Below, piece after piece: positions 11,831 to 22,309 of a stretch of DNA of 64,000 nt. The DNA is from Astrocystis sublimbata (taxonomy: Eukaryota > Ascomycota > Sordariomycetes > Xylariales > Xylariaceae). The stretch spans positions 310,001 through 374,000 of the forward strand of contig JAJNNY010000010.1 of NCBI GenBank assembly GCA_022453515.1, in the 5' to 3' direction. Each line of letters starts with the position of its first letter. Within the stretch, counting starts at the first letter, position 1. A program made the translations under genes and the position numbers. Below the pieces are notes generated by a model. That model was not told the origin of the DNA. It was given only the letters and a program-made list of their open reading frames with translations, and did not search any database.

Positions 11831-12577
11831 TCATTTGCGCCTCAGACTTTTACCCCTTTCCAACAAACCAAGATCCCACCACCCCTCCAGCACACCAAGG
11901 ATTGTCTTGCGCTTGGGCTTAGCCTTGACGGCCAGCTGCGCACTCATCGTCCTCGCATTTTCATAAGGCGGGCTCAGCGGCGCCGTGTCTTCGTACTCAT
12001 CGACAGCCCGCTGGCTCTTCTTCCTCGTGAACCCTGCCGTCGCGATACCTAGCGCGTCCCGCGGCAGCTGGGATGCACGGATGCGTTTGAAGGACTTCGT
12101 CCTCGGCGACGGGCTCGGCGTGACGGGGGTGAATCCGTCGTCGCTAGGCGAGGGAGGGGGCACGATGACCAGAGTCGGGGTTTTGGCCGACGTGGTGCCG
12201 AACTTGGGAGCGGGCTGGTGGAGGATGGGGATGTAGTCCTCTTGTGCGGATACAGAGGAGCCACCCGGGCTCGGAACTGGCGGCAGCGCCAGGTGCGCAG
12301 GAGCAGGAGGGGGGATCGAAACCGCGAGAGAACGGCTCGTAGGAGCCGGGCCGGCATTATTAGAATTAACCATGAGGGGGGGCGTTGGCACGTGGCAGGC
12401 GTCACCATCGCCGATGTTGCTGTGAACAGGTCGGCGATACGACGCTTGGGGCAGCGAATACGGAGGCGGAAATCGCGAGCCAACTCCCGGGCTGAGGATT
12501 TGCGTCCCGAGTGATGTTGGCTCCGACATCTGCTGGACCGAAGCCGCCCCGAAATTACCACGCACGCCCGCGTACCC
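11831..12577 (-). CDS. Pro/Ser-rich tail ORF in frame behind the TAG of the membrane protein
   Basis: This frame is identical to that of the upstream membrane protein and is interrupted from it only by TAG at 12580-12578. It runs 248 codons to TGA at 11831. The first in-frame ATG is at 12529 (MSEPTSLGTQIL), which would give 232 residues as a separate gene. The composition is disordered and rich in Pro, Ser and Thr, with SP/TP sites (VTPSPSPRTKSFKRI), a YEDTAPLSPPY stretch, and a basic end with a Trp-containing amphipathic segment (ILGVLEGWWDLGLL). It looks coding and like a cytosolic tail. Possible readings: readthrough extension, a recent nonsense mutation, an unrecognised intron, or a separate gene. 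I saw no good donor before the TAG that would remove it. Confidence 0.5.
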   Translation of the reverse strand, partial: GYAGVRGNFGAASVQQMSEPTSLGTQILSPGVGSRFPPPYSLPQASYRRPVHSNIGDGDACHVPTPPLMVNSNNAGPAPTSRSLAVSIPPPAPAHLALPPVPSPGGSSVSAQEDYIPILHQPAPKFGTTSAKTPTLVIVPPPSPSDDGFTPVTPSPSPRTKSFKRIRASQLPRDALGIATAGFTRKKSQRAVDEYEDTAPLSPPYENARTMSAQLAVKAKPKRKTILGVLEGWWDLGLLERGKSLRRK

Positions 12578-13242
12578 CTAAAAGCTTTCGACGTCTTTGG
12601 GGGGAGCACCGCCCCCGTTGGCGCGTCGGATGCGGTGCCAGAGGCCCACGCAGACGAGCGCGGAAAACGAGAAAAGAACAGCGAGCGCAATGCCCAGTCC
12701 CCAGACTGCCTTGATTTCGTAGCAGTGAGGTTGATCAGTCGTGATCAGGGCCAGGTAGTTATTGTACCGGGAAGCAGCGCCCAAGAAGCTGCGGCCAGTG
12801 ATTGTGGTAACGAAGGACGCTGTCTCCGAGACAGGCTCGGGCAGCAGCTCACACTGCAACATGGAAAGCGGCTTGCCGATTGTAGCAGCAACGACAATCA
12901 ATGCAATAAGAAGAGCCGAGTCGAGCCCACTCGCGACGAGGAGGGGAAGCATCCCATCGTAGTAAAGAATGTAGGAGATAGCTACATAGAGCGTCGAGAT
13001 ACTGGTCTGGAAAAATGTGAGCGGGGTTGGGTGTCAGGGGAGAAAGGCGAGAAAGGCCAAAAGATACATACCACTGTTACTGTTCCCACCAAGACATCCG
13101 GAACCTGGCGCTGTGAAGAAGCAAACTCATTGATGAAGTTCGCAGTCAAGCCAACCACGGTCACGAGTGACAGAAACTGAAGCGCACGAAGAGCAGTGAA
13201 GGTAACGCCTAAGGCGCCGAGCTGAGGCGATTGGAAGCGCAT
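12578..13242 (-). CDS. MARVEL-like four-helix membrane protein
   Basis: Exons 13242-13072 and 13006-12578, intron 13071-13007 (GTATGT, TTTCCAG), phase 0; product 199 residues to a TAG at 12580-12578. The chosen ATG (13242) opens directly into QSPQLGALGVTFTALRALQ, a hydrophobic first helix; an upstream in-frame extension adds a Pro/Ser-rich leader and seems less likely. Four hydrophobic segments are visible: LQFLSLVTVVGLTANFI, the spliced STLYVAISYILYY, LDSALLIALIVVAATIG, and VWGLGIALAVLFSFSALVCVGLW. Cys in the third-fourth loop and a basic tail (WHRIRRAN) after helix 4 fit MARVEL-type topology with cytosolic termini. Function unknown. The reading frame downstream of the TAG stays open for another 248 codons (next entry). 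Confidence 0.72.
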
Positions 13243-15143
13243 CTTCAAAGGAATCCCAGCCTTGGAATCGGTGATAAGCGAGAGTCTCGGGCGAATCTTT
13301 CCAGATACGGTGCGCGTTGGAAGACGCGGCCGTGGGAATGGAATAGATGCTGTGGGAGTTGAGGGAGAAATGGTGAACGATTGTGAGGTACCGAACTCAG
13401 TACCCAACCTCAAATATGCCGAAATGTGAATGCCGGAGCCTGAACAGCTTTAAAAACCCAGAGTATGAATCGTGATGAAGCGAAAGTTGGGAAGAGCGTA
13501 TTGGTTACTGGCTTCCGACGTCGTGTAAAGGAAATCGTGCGATCGAGACGTTATCGTGTAAGTGAAAGTGGACCTTAACCTGAAGACCGCTGTTCCAATG
13601 AAAGTATCCCGGAAAAGAGAGAAGACTCAAGGAGATGAGAGATCAAGGAAATAAGGAAACAAGAAACGACCTAAAGGAAAAGGTTGTGATTGTGGTTGCA
13701 GATGCTGTGGGATGGAAGTGAAGGGAAAAACAAGAGCCTCTATCTGGGTCGAGAGCACATGTTTAAGTACAGACGTCCATCTCAAGACTCGAAGCCAGCT
13801 TGTTGACGCTGTCTGCCACGACACACATGTTTTCAGTTAGTCCCGACCAGGTGCGCGCATATTCCAGGTAAAAGTGCTATTTTTGCTCAGCCGCCCGCGG
13901 CAGTTGAAGCGTTTGGCCGCATCACAACGCGCTGGCGCACCCAATGACAAGGCGCCGATCATGTTTGCATATCGAGTGTGGATCGAGAGTCGTTCGTGGT
14001 GGTGAGAGTGGATGTTGAGCTGGGCCCGAGTTGGGGACCACGGCAGGTACCCGCGCTAGATAGGGTTAGTGCGTGGACGCTACGGGAGAGGCCCCTGGCC
14101 GGGGCAGCAGCCGGGGCACCTGATTGGCTGAAGCTACCTACAGCTAGGTACCTGGTTCTTGCAGATGCTCTTGAGCTCTGGCCTCTGGCACGTCTGGCAA
14201 GAAGAAGTCGTGGTGGGGCAGTGGAGCTTCGCTAAGCGCAGGCCGCGGTTAGTGTACCTTGAAGCCCACCAGGGTGGCATGTGGAGTCGTGGACGGCCAA
14301 GAACAGCTTGTAAGCGCCGCGATGCTGGCACACGCAGACGATGCAATGTTTCACGAGCACAGTCAAGGGCGACCAAGACCTACCTAGGTACGTAAGCTTG
14401 ATTAGCCAGGCCACTCTCGTGGCTTTCAGCTCCCCTATTGCTTTAGCTGCAAGAAAAAGCGATATGAAGGGTTGAGGCTCAGCCCAAACCAAGGCCTACC
14501 CAGGCGGCCTGCATCACTGGGCGTTGTTGTCAACATCGAGTCGCAATCTTGAACTAACAGTTCGTATGAACCAATCGAGCTATGGTGGGGCTTGTTCAGG
14601 TACCCGGACCCGCCGGAGTCTTAGATCTAGATGCTCATCTCGACAAGTTCAGGTGTGGGTAAGACCAAAAGTCCACCTTCTATGACCTTGGGTGCTTGGT
14701 ATTACACGCCGGCATGCCGTGTTCGTTTTGAACTTCATCAGTGTTCGTAAAACTGCACAACCTTGCAGGTGTGTACCTAGTAGTCACCAACCTAGGTACT
14801 AATTCAAGGTTGCTTGTTCACCAACAACATGAAAACTCATGACTTGGAAACAACGAGTCTATGGCAGGGAGAGTAGGTAAGCATGTATGGTGAAGGAACA
14901 ACAAACTCTGTACATCATAGACTGAGGACACCTTTTGCAGCACATGACGCCAATCGATATATTCGTAGAAACCAGCACACCACTACTCCTGCGAGTCGGT
15001 TCCCGTTGAGATCGCTACTGGACCCTTCGTCGATCCATCACCAGTGGTGCATAGAAAGCCAGCCACTATCCTGAGGTGTCAATATCCTACGCCCTAGGCA
15101 ATATATACGGGCTACAATCAGCGTCAACGTTCATGCAAATGAT
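13243..15143. other. intergenic, 1.9 kb, nothing convincing
   Basis: Lies upstream of the membrane protein and downstream of the epsin gene. Several TACCTAGGTA-like short motifs occur (14388-14396, 14776-14800). No domain-bearing frame was found. Confidence 0.45.
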
Positions 15144-16977
15144 CTAACCCAGTAAATCATCTAGCCCGTTACCACCACCGGTGTTTGTATTGCCTGTGGG
15201 CTTCGGCGTGCTTGCCGCAGGAGCTCCCCAGAGTGACGCACTGGTCTTCTCTTTGGCAAGATCGCCCAACTTAGGTCCCGCCGTGGGCGTGCTGGACTTC
15301 TTGAGACCTGAGCCGGCCTGTCCCCACAGGTTGGCGAATGGATCAGCGCCAGAACTGGGTTTGGACACTGCCGGAGCAGCAGGTTTATTCAGCGCCGACA
15401 TGCCCGACGGCGTTGAACTGGCCGAGGACATTGATCCCATCTTCGAGCCAGACGGCCCGGTTGATTGAGGTACCTGCACTGATTGGAAGTAGTTCGGGGC
15501 TGCTGCCGAATACCCACTTGGCTTAGGAGGGCTCGATACACCAAGAGACGCAGGCGGATTGAATGAAGAGTAGTTAGCAACAGGTGTAGCAGTAGTGCTT
15601 GTAGGCGGCGATATTGTTGACATGATCCCTGACAGGCTTGCTTGCTGGGGCGCAGACACAGGCTTGGGAGCAACGAATTGGGTCGTTGACTGAGCGCTTG
15701 ATGTCATCAACGGTGGTTGAATGGCGAAGTTGGAGGAGGGTGCGGATGCCGCAGCCGGCGTAGCAGACTGAAAGTCATCGAAATCATCGTCATCGCCCGC
15801 TGAGCTGGACAGATCTGCCAAGCCAGAGCTGGTGGATGGTGCTAGTGTAGCGCCTGCGGACGAAGCCGCAGGAGTTGGCGCAGGGTCGTCGAAAGAAAAG
15901 AGATCGACTTCGGGCTCTTTCTTAGGAGGTGGTTGGGATGGGGTTGTCTTCTTGACCCCCATTCTCTCTCGTCGTTCGGCCGGCTTGGCACGAGAGGAAC
16001 TTGACGTAGCTGTAGCTGTCCCCTCGTCGTATTCATCGTACTCCTCGAACTTATCTGCGCGGTTGCCGCCACTGGCATCTCTCCAATCGTCCGTCTGCCC
16101 TCCAAACCCGCCTCCATCTCCGTAGACACCACCCGAGTACCCGCCGTAGCCCGCCGACGAGCCCCCGTAGCCAGCAGATTCGCTGCCGAAACCGCCGTAC
16201 CGGCCACTGCTGCTGCTACTAGAGAAACCGCCCGAGCCTCCTTCGACTCCAGTGTATTTGGCTTTGTTCACCCTTGCCTTTTTCCTCTCGGACCTAATGC
16301 GCTCGACATCGCCAAGCAACTCTGCCAGTTCCTTCGCACGATTCCTGACGTTAATGCCCTGGTCCTTGCCATTCGGATCGATATAGTGGAATTGCCGGAG
16401 CATCTTGAGGAGTGTTATGTGGCCTCTCGCATCGTCTATCACCCGTTCGGAACCATGTTTGATGAGAAACTCCAGCAACTGCAAAGACTTGTAGATCTGC
16501 CGCCATTCCTCGGCGGTTTTCTCTGTGAAACGCCGGTAGATCATGGGCATGATCTCGTTCAGGGTTTGGCTGGAATACGTGAGCAATCGCGTCGTAGACA
16601 AGGCGAACAAGCCAATGAGCGAGGTCCGACATACTAGTTGAACGTTCCATTGGCGATCTCCTGCATCAGGGTTGAAGACGCCCCCCAAGGTTCGTTATTC
16701 GTCGCCTCACGGACCTAGAGACGAACCAACCAGTCAGCGCGCCGAGTCGCGAGAATTCGGAGCAGTAATGGTATCGACTAACCTTTGCCTCCATTTCGGT
16801 GAAGTTCATGACGGCTGGAAGTCCAGGCGCATCAGTACCTCTGCCTACAGACCGGGAAAGGGGGGGGCAATGGGAGAGGCTCGGGCCTTGCTCACCATTC
16901 TGTACTTTGCGCACGCCTGCTTTGAGGTCGTACAGCGTTAGGTTGGACACTTGGTCCTTGATGCTGTTTAGATCCAT
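15144..16977 (-). CDS. ENTH-domain epsin, Ent3/CLINT1-like clathrin adaptor
   Basis: Four exons: 16977-16896, 16814-16783, 16714-16635, 16569-15144 (phases 1, 0, 2 all agree); product 539 residues. The three small 5' exons encode the start of the ENTH domain. The domain spans about 25-155 and carries the hallmarks AVMNFTEMEAKVREATNNEPWG, WRQIYKSLQLLEFLIKHGSERV and GKDQGINVR; ENTH binds phosphoinositides and bends membranes. After a basic linker, a Gly/Ser/Tyr-rich segment follows, then a low-complexity tail with an acidic phenylalanine motif near 322-330 (DDDDFDDF), which resembles gamma-ear/GGA adaptor binding motifs, and a C-terminal DDLLG. The sequence around residues 28-44 is closer to CLINT1/Ent3 than to endocytic Ent1/2, and no ubiquitin-interacting motif is visible. 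A TGN-endosome role is therefore inferred. Confidence 0.93.
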
Positions 16978-18727
16978 CGTGGCAAGGCGCCGTGATGCTG
17001 TGTGGGTGTGTCACAAAACCTAGTATATAGTAGTGGTGGCAGGGTAAACAGAGCTGGGCGCCGACCCGAACTGAGATACGAGGTCTTCGAGACTCGTTCC
17101 GTGCAGCTGCGTTGAGCTGGTTGCGTTGTTCCGCTGGCTGATGGAGGATTGGCTGGGCCGGCATAGGGGCCAGAGTGCTCGGGTGCTAAGGTAACCTGGG
17201 AAGACAGCGACGCCGATGCGCCTGCAGTGGAGTCACGTGAAAGGAGGTACCTAATCGATACGTGCATCCCTCCGATAGACTGCACTTGGGGGGGTTATGT
17301 ACTATGTAGGTCACAGGCGGCAGGTGCCCAGCCCTGGAGCTGTCCGCCGCGACCTCCCCCCGCCAGCACTGGACCTTCAGTGGGTCCGGGGGCCCAAGCC
17401 TGCCTGTCTCGCCTGTGTGCCCTTCCACGCATTCAGGCCATCCATCTCAGTCAGTCTCGCGAAAAATTTCGGACTGTCCAAACTGAACAGTATATATCTT
17501 CTCGGGACCAAGAAACCCCCTTGCATTGTACATTACAGCATCCGTTGGATCGGAATTCGATTGTGTACTGCTTCGACTCAACAATTGTACCATCAAGGTA
17601 TGTAAAGCTCATCTCTTATCAGAATGTGGCTGTTCACGTCATCGTCATGATTCATAAACGAACACACTTGGTTGCTCTAGATTCAATTCACCAATTTGGA
17701 ACAACACCAGCCATAACACTTCAACCTACAATATGGGTGTTCAGCTAGCTCGTCCCAGCTTTGTTCTCTCCAGCTCTACTTTGAGTAGAGGCTTGCTGGT
17801 TCAAGATATCTAATGTCTTGGTGGGGATTGTCGAAAGAGAGAGAGAGATACGTCAAGTGAATATCTGAACAACCCCCGGAGCATCGAGCGATTCTCCCAC
17901 CACTGCCAATTTTGCGAGTTTGCAGAATCAGTCGGACATGGAAAGGAGCTATGTTGCAGCTTGTCCGACGGCTCTGACGCCCAAGCAGCACCGCCCAGTG
18001 CTGGATCATCCTACTTAGTAGTAGTCTATGCCCACTCATTGTCCGTGTCCTCCAGTAGTGGACCGCAACCTGGCATGCCTCATGCCTGGGGGATTTGGAG
18101 GGCGATGAGCGATGATGACAGCTCTGCAGGACGAATGGAACATGGACGCAAATGGCGGGATCCCAAGCAGCGTCGGGACTAAGCCACTTGATCGGCTGTT
18201 CCTATTCCAATTGTTGCTGCATGTTCCTGCAAGCCTGCAAGCCTGTCAGCCGCCGGCATGTTGTGCGGCGTGCTGACCCAGGCTCGCCAGGTACCTGTCG
18301 CAGTTGCCATAGGTCGAATGGTCGACAGGTCGGATGGGCTTCAAGCTTCGTCCGATCTGCACCTGGGCACTGCGGCACTGCGCCCTTTGTACCTCGCTCG
18401 GCCTGCTGCCGGCTCTGCTTGCCCTGCTTGCCCTGCTTGCTCCTTCCTCTCAGTGGTTCTGCTGGTTGTGCTTGCTCTGCAACCAGCTTGCTTGCGCCCG
18501 GCTTGCCCCCACCCCAAGTACCTGCCGGCACCCGTCTCCCCAGCTGTACCCCGTCCCGCACGCCTTTCACCACCGACCCCTCGGTACCCTCCCTTACCCA
18601 CCTACCCCTCCTGTACTCCTGCTGGCACCACGCCTCTCCGCCCTCCTGAAGCCTCCCTGCGACCCAGCATAGCACGCTGTATGATATCATTGGCCAGAAA
18701 AGCTAGGTAGCTAACCCCTCCTTCTAG
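16978..18727. other. intergenic, 1.75 kb, with pyrimidine-rich tract
   Basis: Divergent promoter region between the epsin and cyclophilin genes. At 18415-18441 a CTGCTTGCC unit repeats three times inside a C/T-rich stretch reaching about 18650. CT-rich tracts just upstream of the start are common in highly expressed fungal genes, which suits a cyclophilin. No gene supported; frames here are GC-rich shadows. Confidence 0.5.
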
Positions 18728-19819
18728 ATGAGCAGATCCCTTTTCTTCAAAGTTCTGCCCCGCGGCGGCGTTTCTTCTCCCCTCTCCTTTACCAAAACAA
18801 CAACCTTCAGGCCTCAGTTTGTCAACACGAAGCCAGCAACCGCCTCAAACCAATTCTCTGCTCGCTTTTTTTCCGCAACATCCGCCACCATGAGCCAACA
18901 CGGAACCATCCGGGTCTTCTTCGACCTCGCCTGGCAGGGACCTGTCATGGAGAACGGCCGCCCTACTGCTACCATCAAGGGTAAGTCAGCCTCGGTATTC
19001 CTTGACACACGCGGATATGAACCAACGTGTCGCCTCGCGTGTACCCGTCGTATATTGCCTCTTGCACGAACATTACTTTTACATCACTGCCCGCTCTACC
19101 CGGCGTAGCCCCCTCCCCCTTGTCTTCTGACCTTCTCGAACCCTGGCTCTTGCATCTCTTAAATGCCGCGAAGCTTACACTCCTTGACTTGGTAGACCAG
19201 GAGGGTCGCATCGAATTCCTACTCTACGACAAGGTTGTTCCTAAGACCGCCGAGAACTTCCGTGCTCTCTGCACCGGCGAGAAGGGCTTCGGTTACAAGG
19301 GCTCGTCGTTCCACCGTATCATCCCCGACTTCATGCTCCAGGGTGGTGACTTCACCCGTGGCAACGTAGGTGCACCCTGAAACTGGACGGCTACGAGGTC
19401 TTAGTTGTTGACCGTTGTCTAGGGCACTGGTGGCAAGTCCATCTACGGTGAGAAGTTCGCCGATGAGAACTTCCAGCTAAAGCACACTGTCCCTGGTATC
19501 TTGTCCATGGCTAACGCTGGCCCTAACACGTAAGTCGGATCCCAGTGTTAATCATATGCCCTGTCTTGAACCAACACGGATGTTGTTCTCGGCGCATGTG
19601 GAGATGACGGATGAATGACTGACTTGATTATTCAGCAACGGATCGCAGTTCTTCATCACCACTGTCAAGACCCCCTGGTTGGACAGCCGCCACGTCGTCT
19701 TCGGCGAGGTTTCCGGTAACGGTATGGACATCGTGAAGGCTATTGAGGCCACTGGCTCCCAGAGTGGCGCTGTCAAGTACGGCAAGCGCCCTACCATCAC
19801 CGACAGCGGTGTCCTATAA
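18728..19819 (+). CDS. cyclophilin, peptidyl-prolyl isomerase with mitochondrial and cytosolic forms
   Basis: Four exons: 18728-18980, 19196-19365, 19423-19529, 19636-19819; product 237 residues from the first ATG. Residues 1-54 are basic and Ser/Thr/Phe-rich without acidic residues, a mitochondrial presequence. A second ATG at 18890 sits in a near-perfect Kozak context (GCCACCATGAG) and would give a 183-residue cytosolic enzyme. The catalytic core is intact: Arg125 in [17 protein letters not shown], then [24 protein letters not shown] and the [10 protein letters not shown] pocket. It catalyses proline isomerisation and, by family, binds cyclosporin A. Neurospora makes both mitochondrial and cytosolic cyclophilin from one gene, and the same arrangement is visible here. 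The first intron, 215 nt, is the longest in the gene. Confidence 0.95.
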
Positions 19820-20235
19820 ATGGACAATGTCAGCTGTCTTGTAATCGACCGCCTGTAACATCTCGAGTTAGCGCTTCTTGCCACGATGGTTTACTCTTCT
19901 ACTGTTGGTAGATGGACCTGGATCCATACAAAATGATAATGGAGGCATCTTGAGGACTCTAGCCATATAGCTATGAATGAACAAACATCGTTGTCGTTTC
20001 TTGCTTCGAACACTGAATCCTGTACCATGCGCGGCTAAGTCAAGCTTGAATGTAACAGCGACGCAGATGTGGTATAAGAAGAGATAGTGTGGTAAGCAAC
20101 ATGTACAACGTAAAAGATGAATTGTCTTCCAACGCCCAGGCCCTCCTAGTTTTTCGAGAACGCCGTTGCCATGCATGATTAAAGTTACTTTCACAAGTCG
20201 CCCAATGTTGCCCTGTACTCCCGATGTTGAGGGTT
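19820..20235. other. intergenic between convergent genes
   Basis: About 0.4 kb holding the 3' ends of the cyclophilin (+) and RPC34 (-) genes. Nothing else seen. Confidence 0.5.
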
Positions 20236-21456
20236 CTAAACCAGCCATTGATCAAAATATTCACAACCACCAGCCCAGACAGGGCCGTCCTCTGAACATA
20301 GATCAAACACGGGACATTTGCCACAGGGCGCTGTCGTAAACCCGTTGCTTCGTGGCTCCCAGAAATCCTCGTCTCCTGGCTTAGAGTTGAGCGAGGGATT
20401 CTGTTTCACGATCCGGACGGCCCGATATCCAATTCGATCACCCGTACGAATTTCTTCCACGCGATTATCCCATAGCAGGACATCGATGAGTTCCTGGACA
20501 TGTTCCTGCTTCAGGGGCTGACCCTTGGCCACTTCAGCTGCCTGCATACCAGCCGTGATCTCCTCGGTGGTGGGATACTCTATGTACCCGGCCGGGAGAG
20601 GCAGACGTATGGTCTTCCGGATCTTGGCCGGCAGCAGCGCCACTTCCGGCGCGTCGTCCTTGGACATGGCCTCTGCCGTCCGCTTCTTGCTCTTGAGGGC
20701 CGCTTCGGAGGCGGCGCCGTTAATGACGCCTTTCTTGGGCAGGACGGGACTCATGCTGCCACCCCCCCTCTCGCCCTTGCTCAGGTAGCTACCGCGGTTC
20801 TTGATGAAACTCATGACGACGCTCTGCAAGGCTTCGATGAAGGCCTCGTCGAGGAACTGGTCCGTGTACCAGGGGCCGCCGGTTGCGCGTGCCGACGGCT
20901 TGATGTTGGCCTTGATCCACATCTTCTTGGAGATATTCTCGACGGTTGTGAACTGGGCGACAAGCCGTTTCGCCTCGAGCTCCTTAAGCGCCTTCCGCAG
21001 CGCAGTGTCCTGGACATTCAGTTTTCGCTTGATGTCTTGCTGCCAGGCACCCTCGGCGCCGGCAGAGTCGATGATCTCGTACACGAGCATTTGATCGTGG
21101 CTGGTGAGGAGCTTGTATCTGCGATGGAGTGTTGGTCAGTCAGCGCAGCTCGACAACGGTCGATGGAAAGATATCTTTGCATGGTCGCTGAGCACAATGG
21201 GGCGGGCAACTCACTTGGCAGCCTCAGCCTCGGGACGCAGACGCCATGCTAGGCCGCTTTGAAGATGTACCGGGGCGAAGAGCTTCTCGTTGGTCAGGGA
21301 CTGAATGAGCTGTAACAGCTTCTTGATGTCTTTGGGCGGGACGACATCGAGAGCTGTGAGATCTTCCTGGGTGAAGAGGCGATCGGGATCGCTGCTGCAA
21401 GCGTCCCCGCAGGCTGCGTACAGCTTCGCCTTGAGGTCTTCTGGTTTTTCGTCCAT
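20236..21456 (-). CDS. RNA polymerase III subunit RPC34/RPC6
   Basis: Exons 21456-21215 and 21118-20236, intron 21214-21119 (GTGAGT, CATCGCAG), phase 2; product 374 residues. Winged-helix segments are visible: an N-terminal one (about 8-80) with VVPPKDIKKLLQLIQSL, and a second (about 81-150) opening with YKLLTSHDQMLVYEIID and including LNVQDTALRKALKELEAKRLV, typical of the TFIIE-alpha/RPC34 family. The C-terminus contains GPWYTDQFLDEAFIEALQ and the cysteine cluster CGKCPVFDLC and GGCEYFDQWL; these four cysteines match the iron-sulfur site known in human RPC6. The protein belongs to the RPC82-RPC34-RPC31 initiation subcomplex that contacts TFIIIB and opens the promoter. A Lys/Gly-rich insertion lies in the middle (around 160-185 of the total). 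Confidence 0.93.
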
Positions 21457-22309
21457 CTTGGCGGGTGCTATGTGTCGTCTTCGAGGTGAGGTTGTGAGTC
21501 ACGCGCCAACACGCCAACGCGCCGGGGTGGTTGGTGAGAGGTAGCAGTGTAAGTAGATGAGAGGAAAACGCCGAATCGCGAGAGAACCCAATTGCGCAAC
21601 TAGCTTTTGTGCAAGACTCCCATGTCATGCTACATAAAAAGCACGAAACCTTGGGGTGAACCTTGGTAAGGGCGAATGGTCGATTTCAATCATGCCTTGA
21701 ACTACTGAGTGTTGAGTGAGTGCATGATGGTTTAGGCAGGTAGGTAGGTACAATAGCAAGCATTAGGTATATAATATAAAAAGTTGCCCCGCGATACCGA
21801 GGAGATCTTATCGGGGCCACCTTCAACGCTTATCGCCATCCTGGCTAGGAGCTTTTATCGTGCCCGAATCCCCAATGCGCGCGCGCGCCATGCAGGCCTG
21901 TCTCCCCGCTAAGCAAAAGGTACTGCCGAAAGCAGTTCACTATCGCAGACTTAGGCGGCCTAGGTACCTCCTTAGCAAGTACCTAGGTAGCGCCCACGCT
22001 CTCTGCCAAAAGCACCTGGCAGCGCTCTATGCGGGGCAGGAGAGAGAAGCGGCGGCGGCCCTGCATAGAAAGTTGTAGAACTTCGTTCAGCCCTGCTAAA
22101 TTCGCCTATTCCAAACCCGTATCTCTCAGAAGCCCAAGGAACCTTCACTTGTCCGTCTGTCCCATTACTCTTCCTTCAGTTGCAAACATTATCGAGTTTG
22201 CGATTCTGCAACAAACATCATCAACAACAACAACAACAACAACAACCACAACGCATTCGCTCGTCTTACACATAAACTTGCCCGTTCCCTTCCCCCCACA
22301 CCAGGCAAC
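21457..22309. other. divergent promoter region RPC34 / Sti1
   Basis: About 0.85 kb. A TAGGTAGGTAGGTA run is at 21735-21750, and a GCGCGCGCGC run near 21879-21888. A CAA trinucleotide tract occupies about 22221-22246 in the presumed 5' leader of the Sti1 gene. No gene seen. Confidence 0.5.
22217..22252 (+). repeat. CAA microsatellite in the Sti1 leader
   Basis: About eight consecutive CAA units, less than 100 nt before the Sti1 start codon. CAA-rich leaders are unstructured and can favour translation; this effect is inference. Confidence 0.85.

Noticed and set aside
20500..21252. 250-codon plus-strand frame over RPC34
   Set aside because: Antisense shadow of the Pol III subunit gene.
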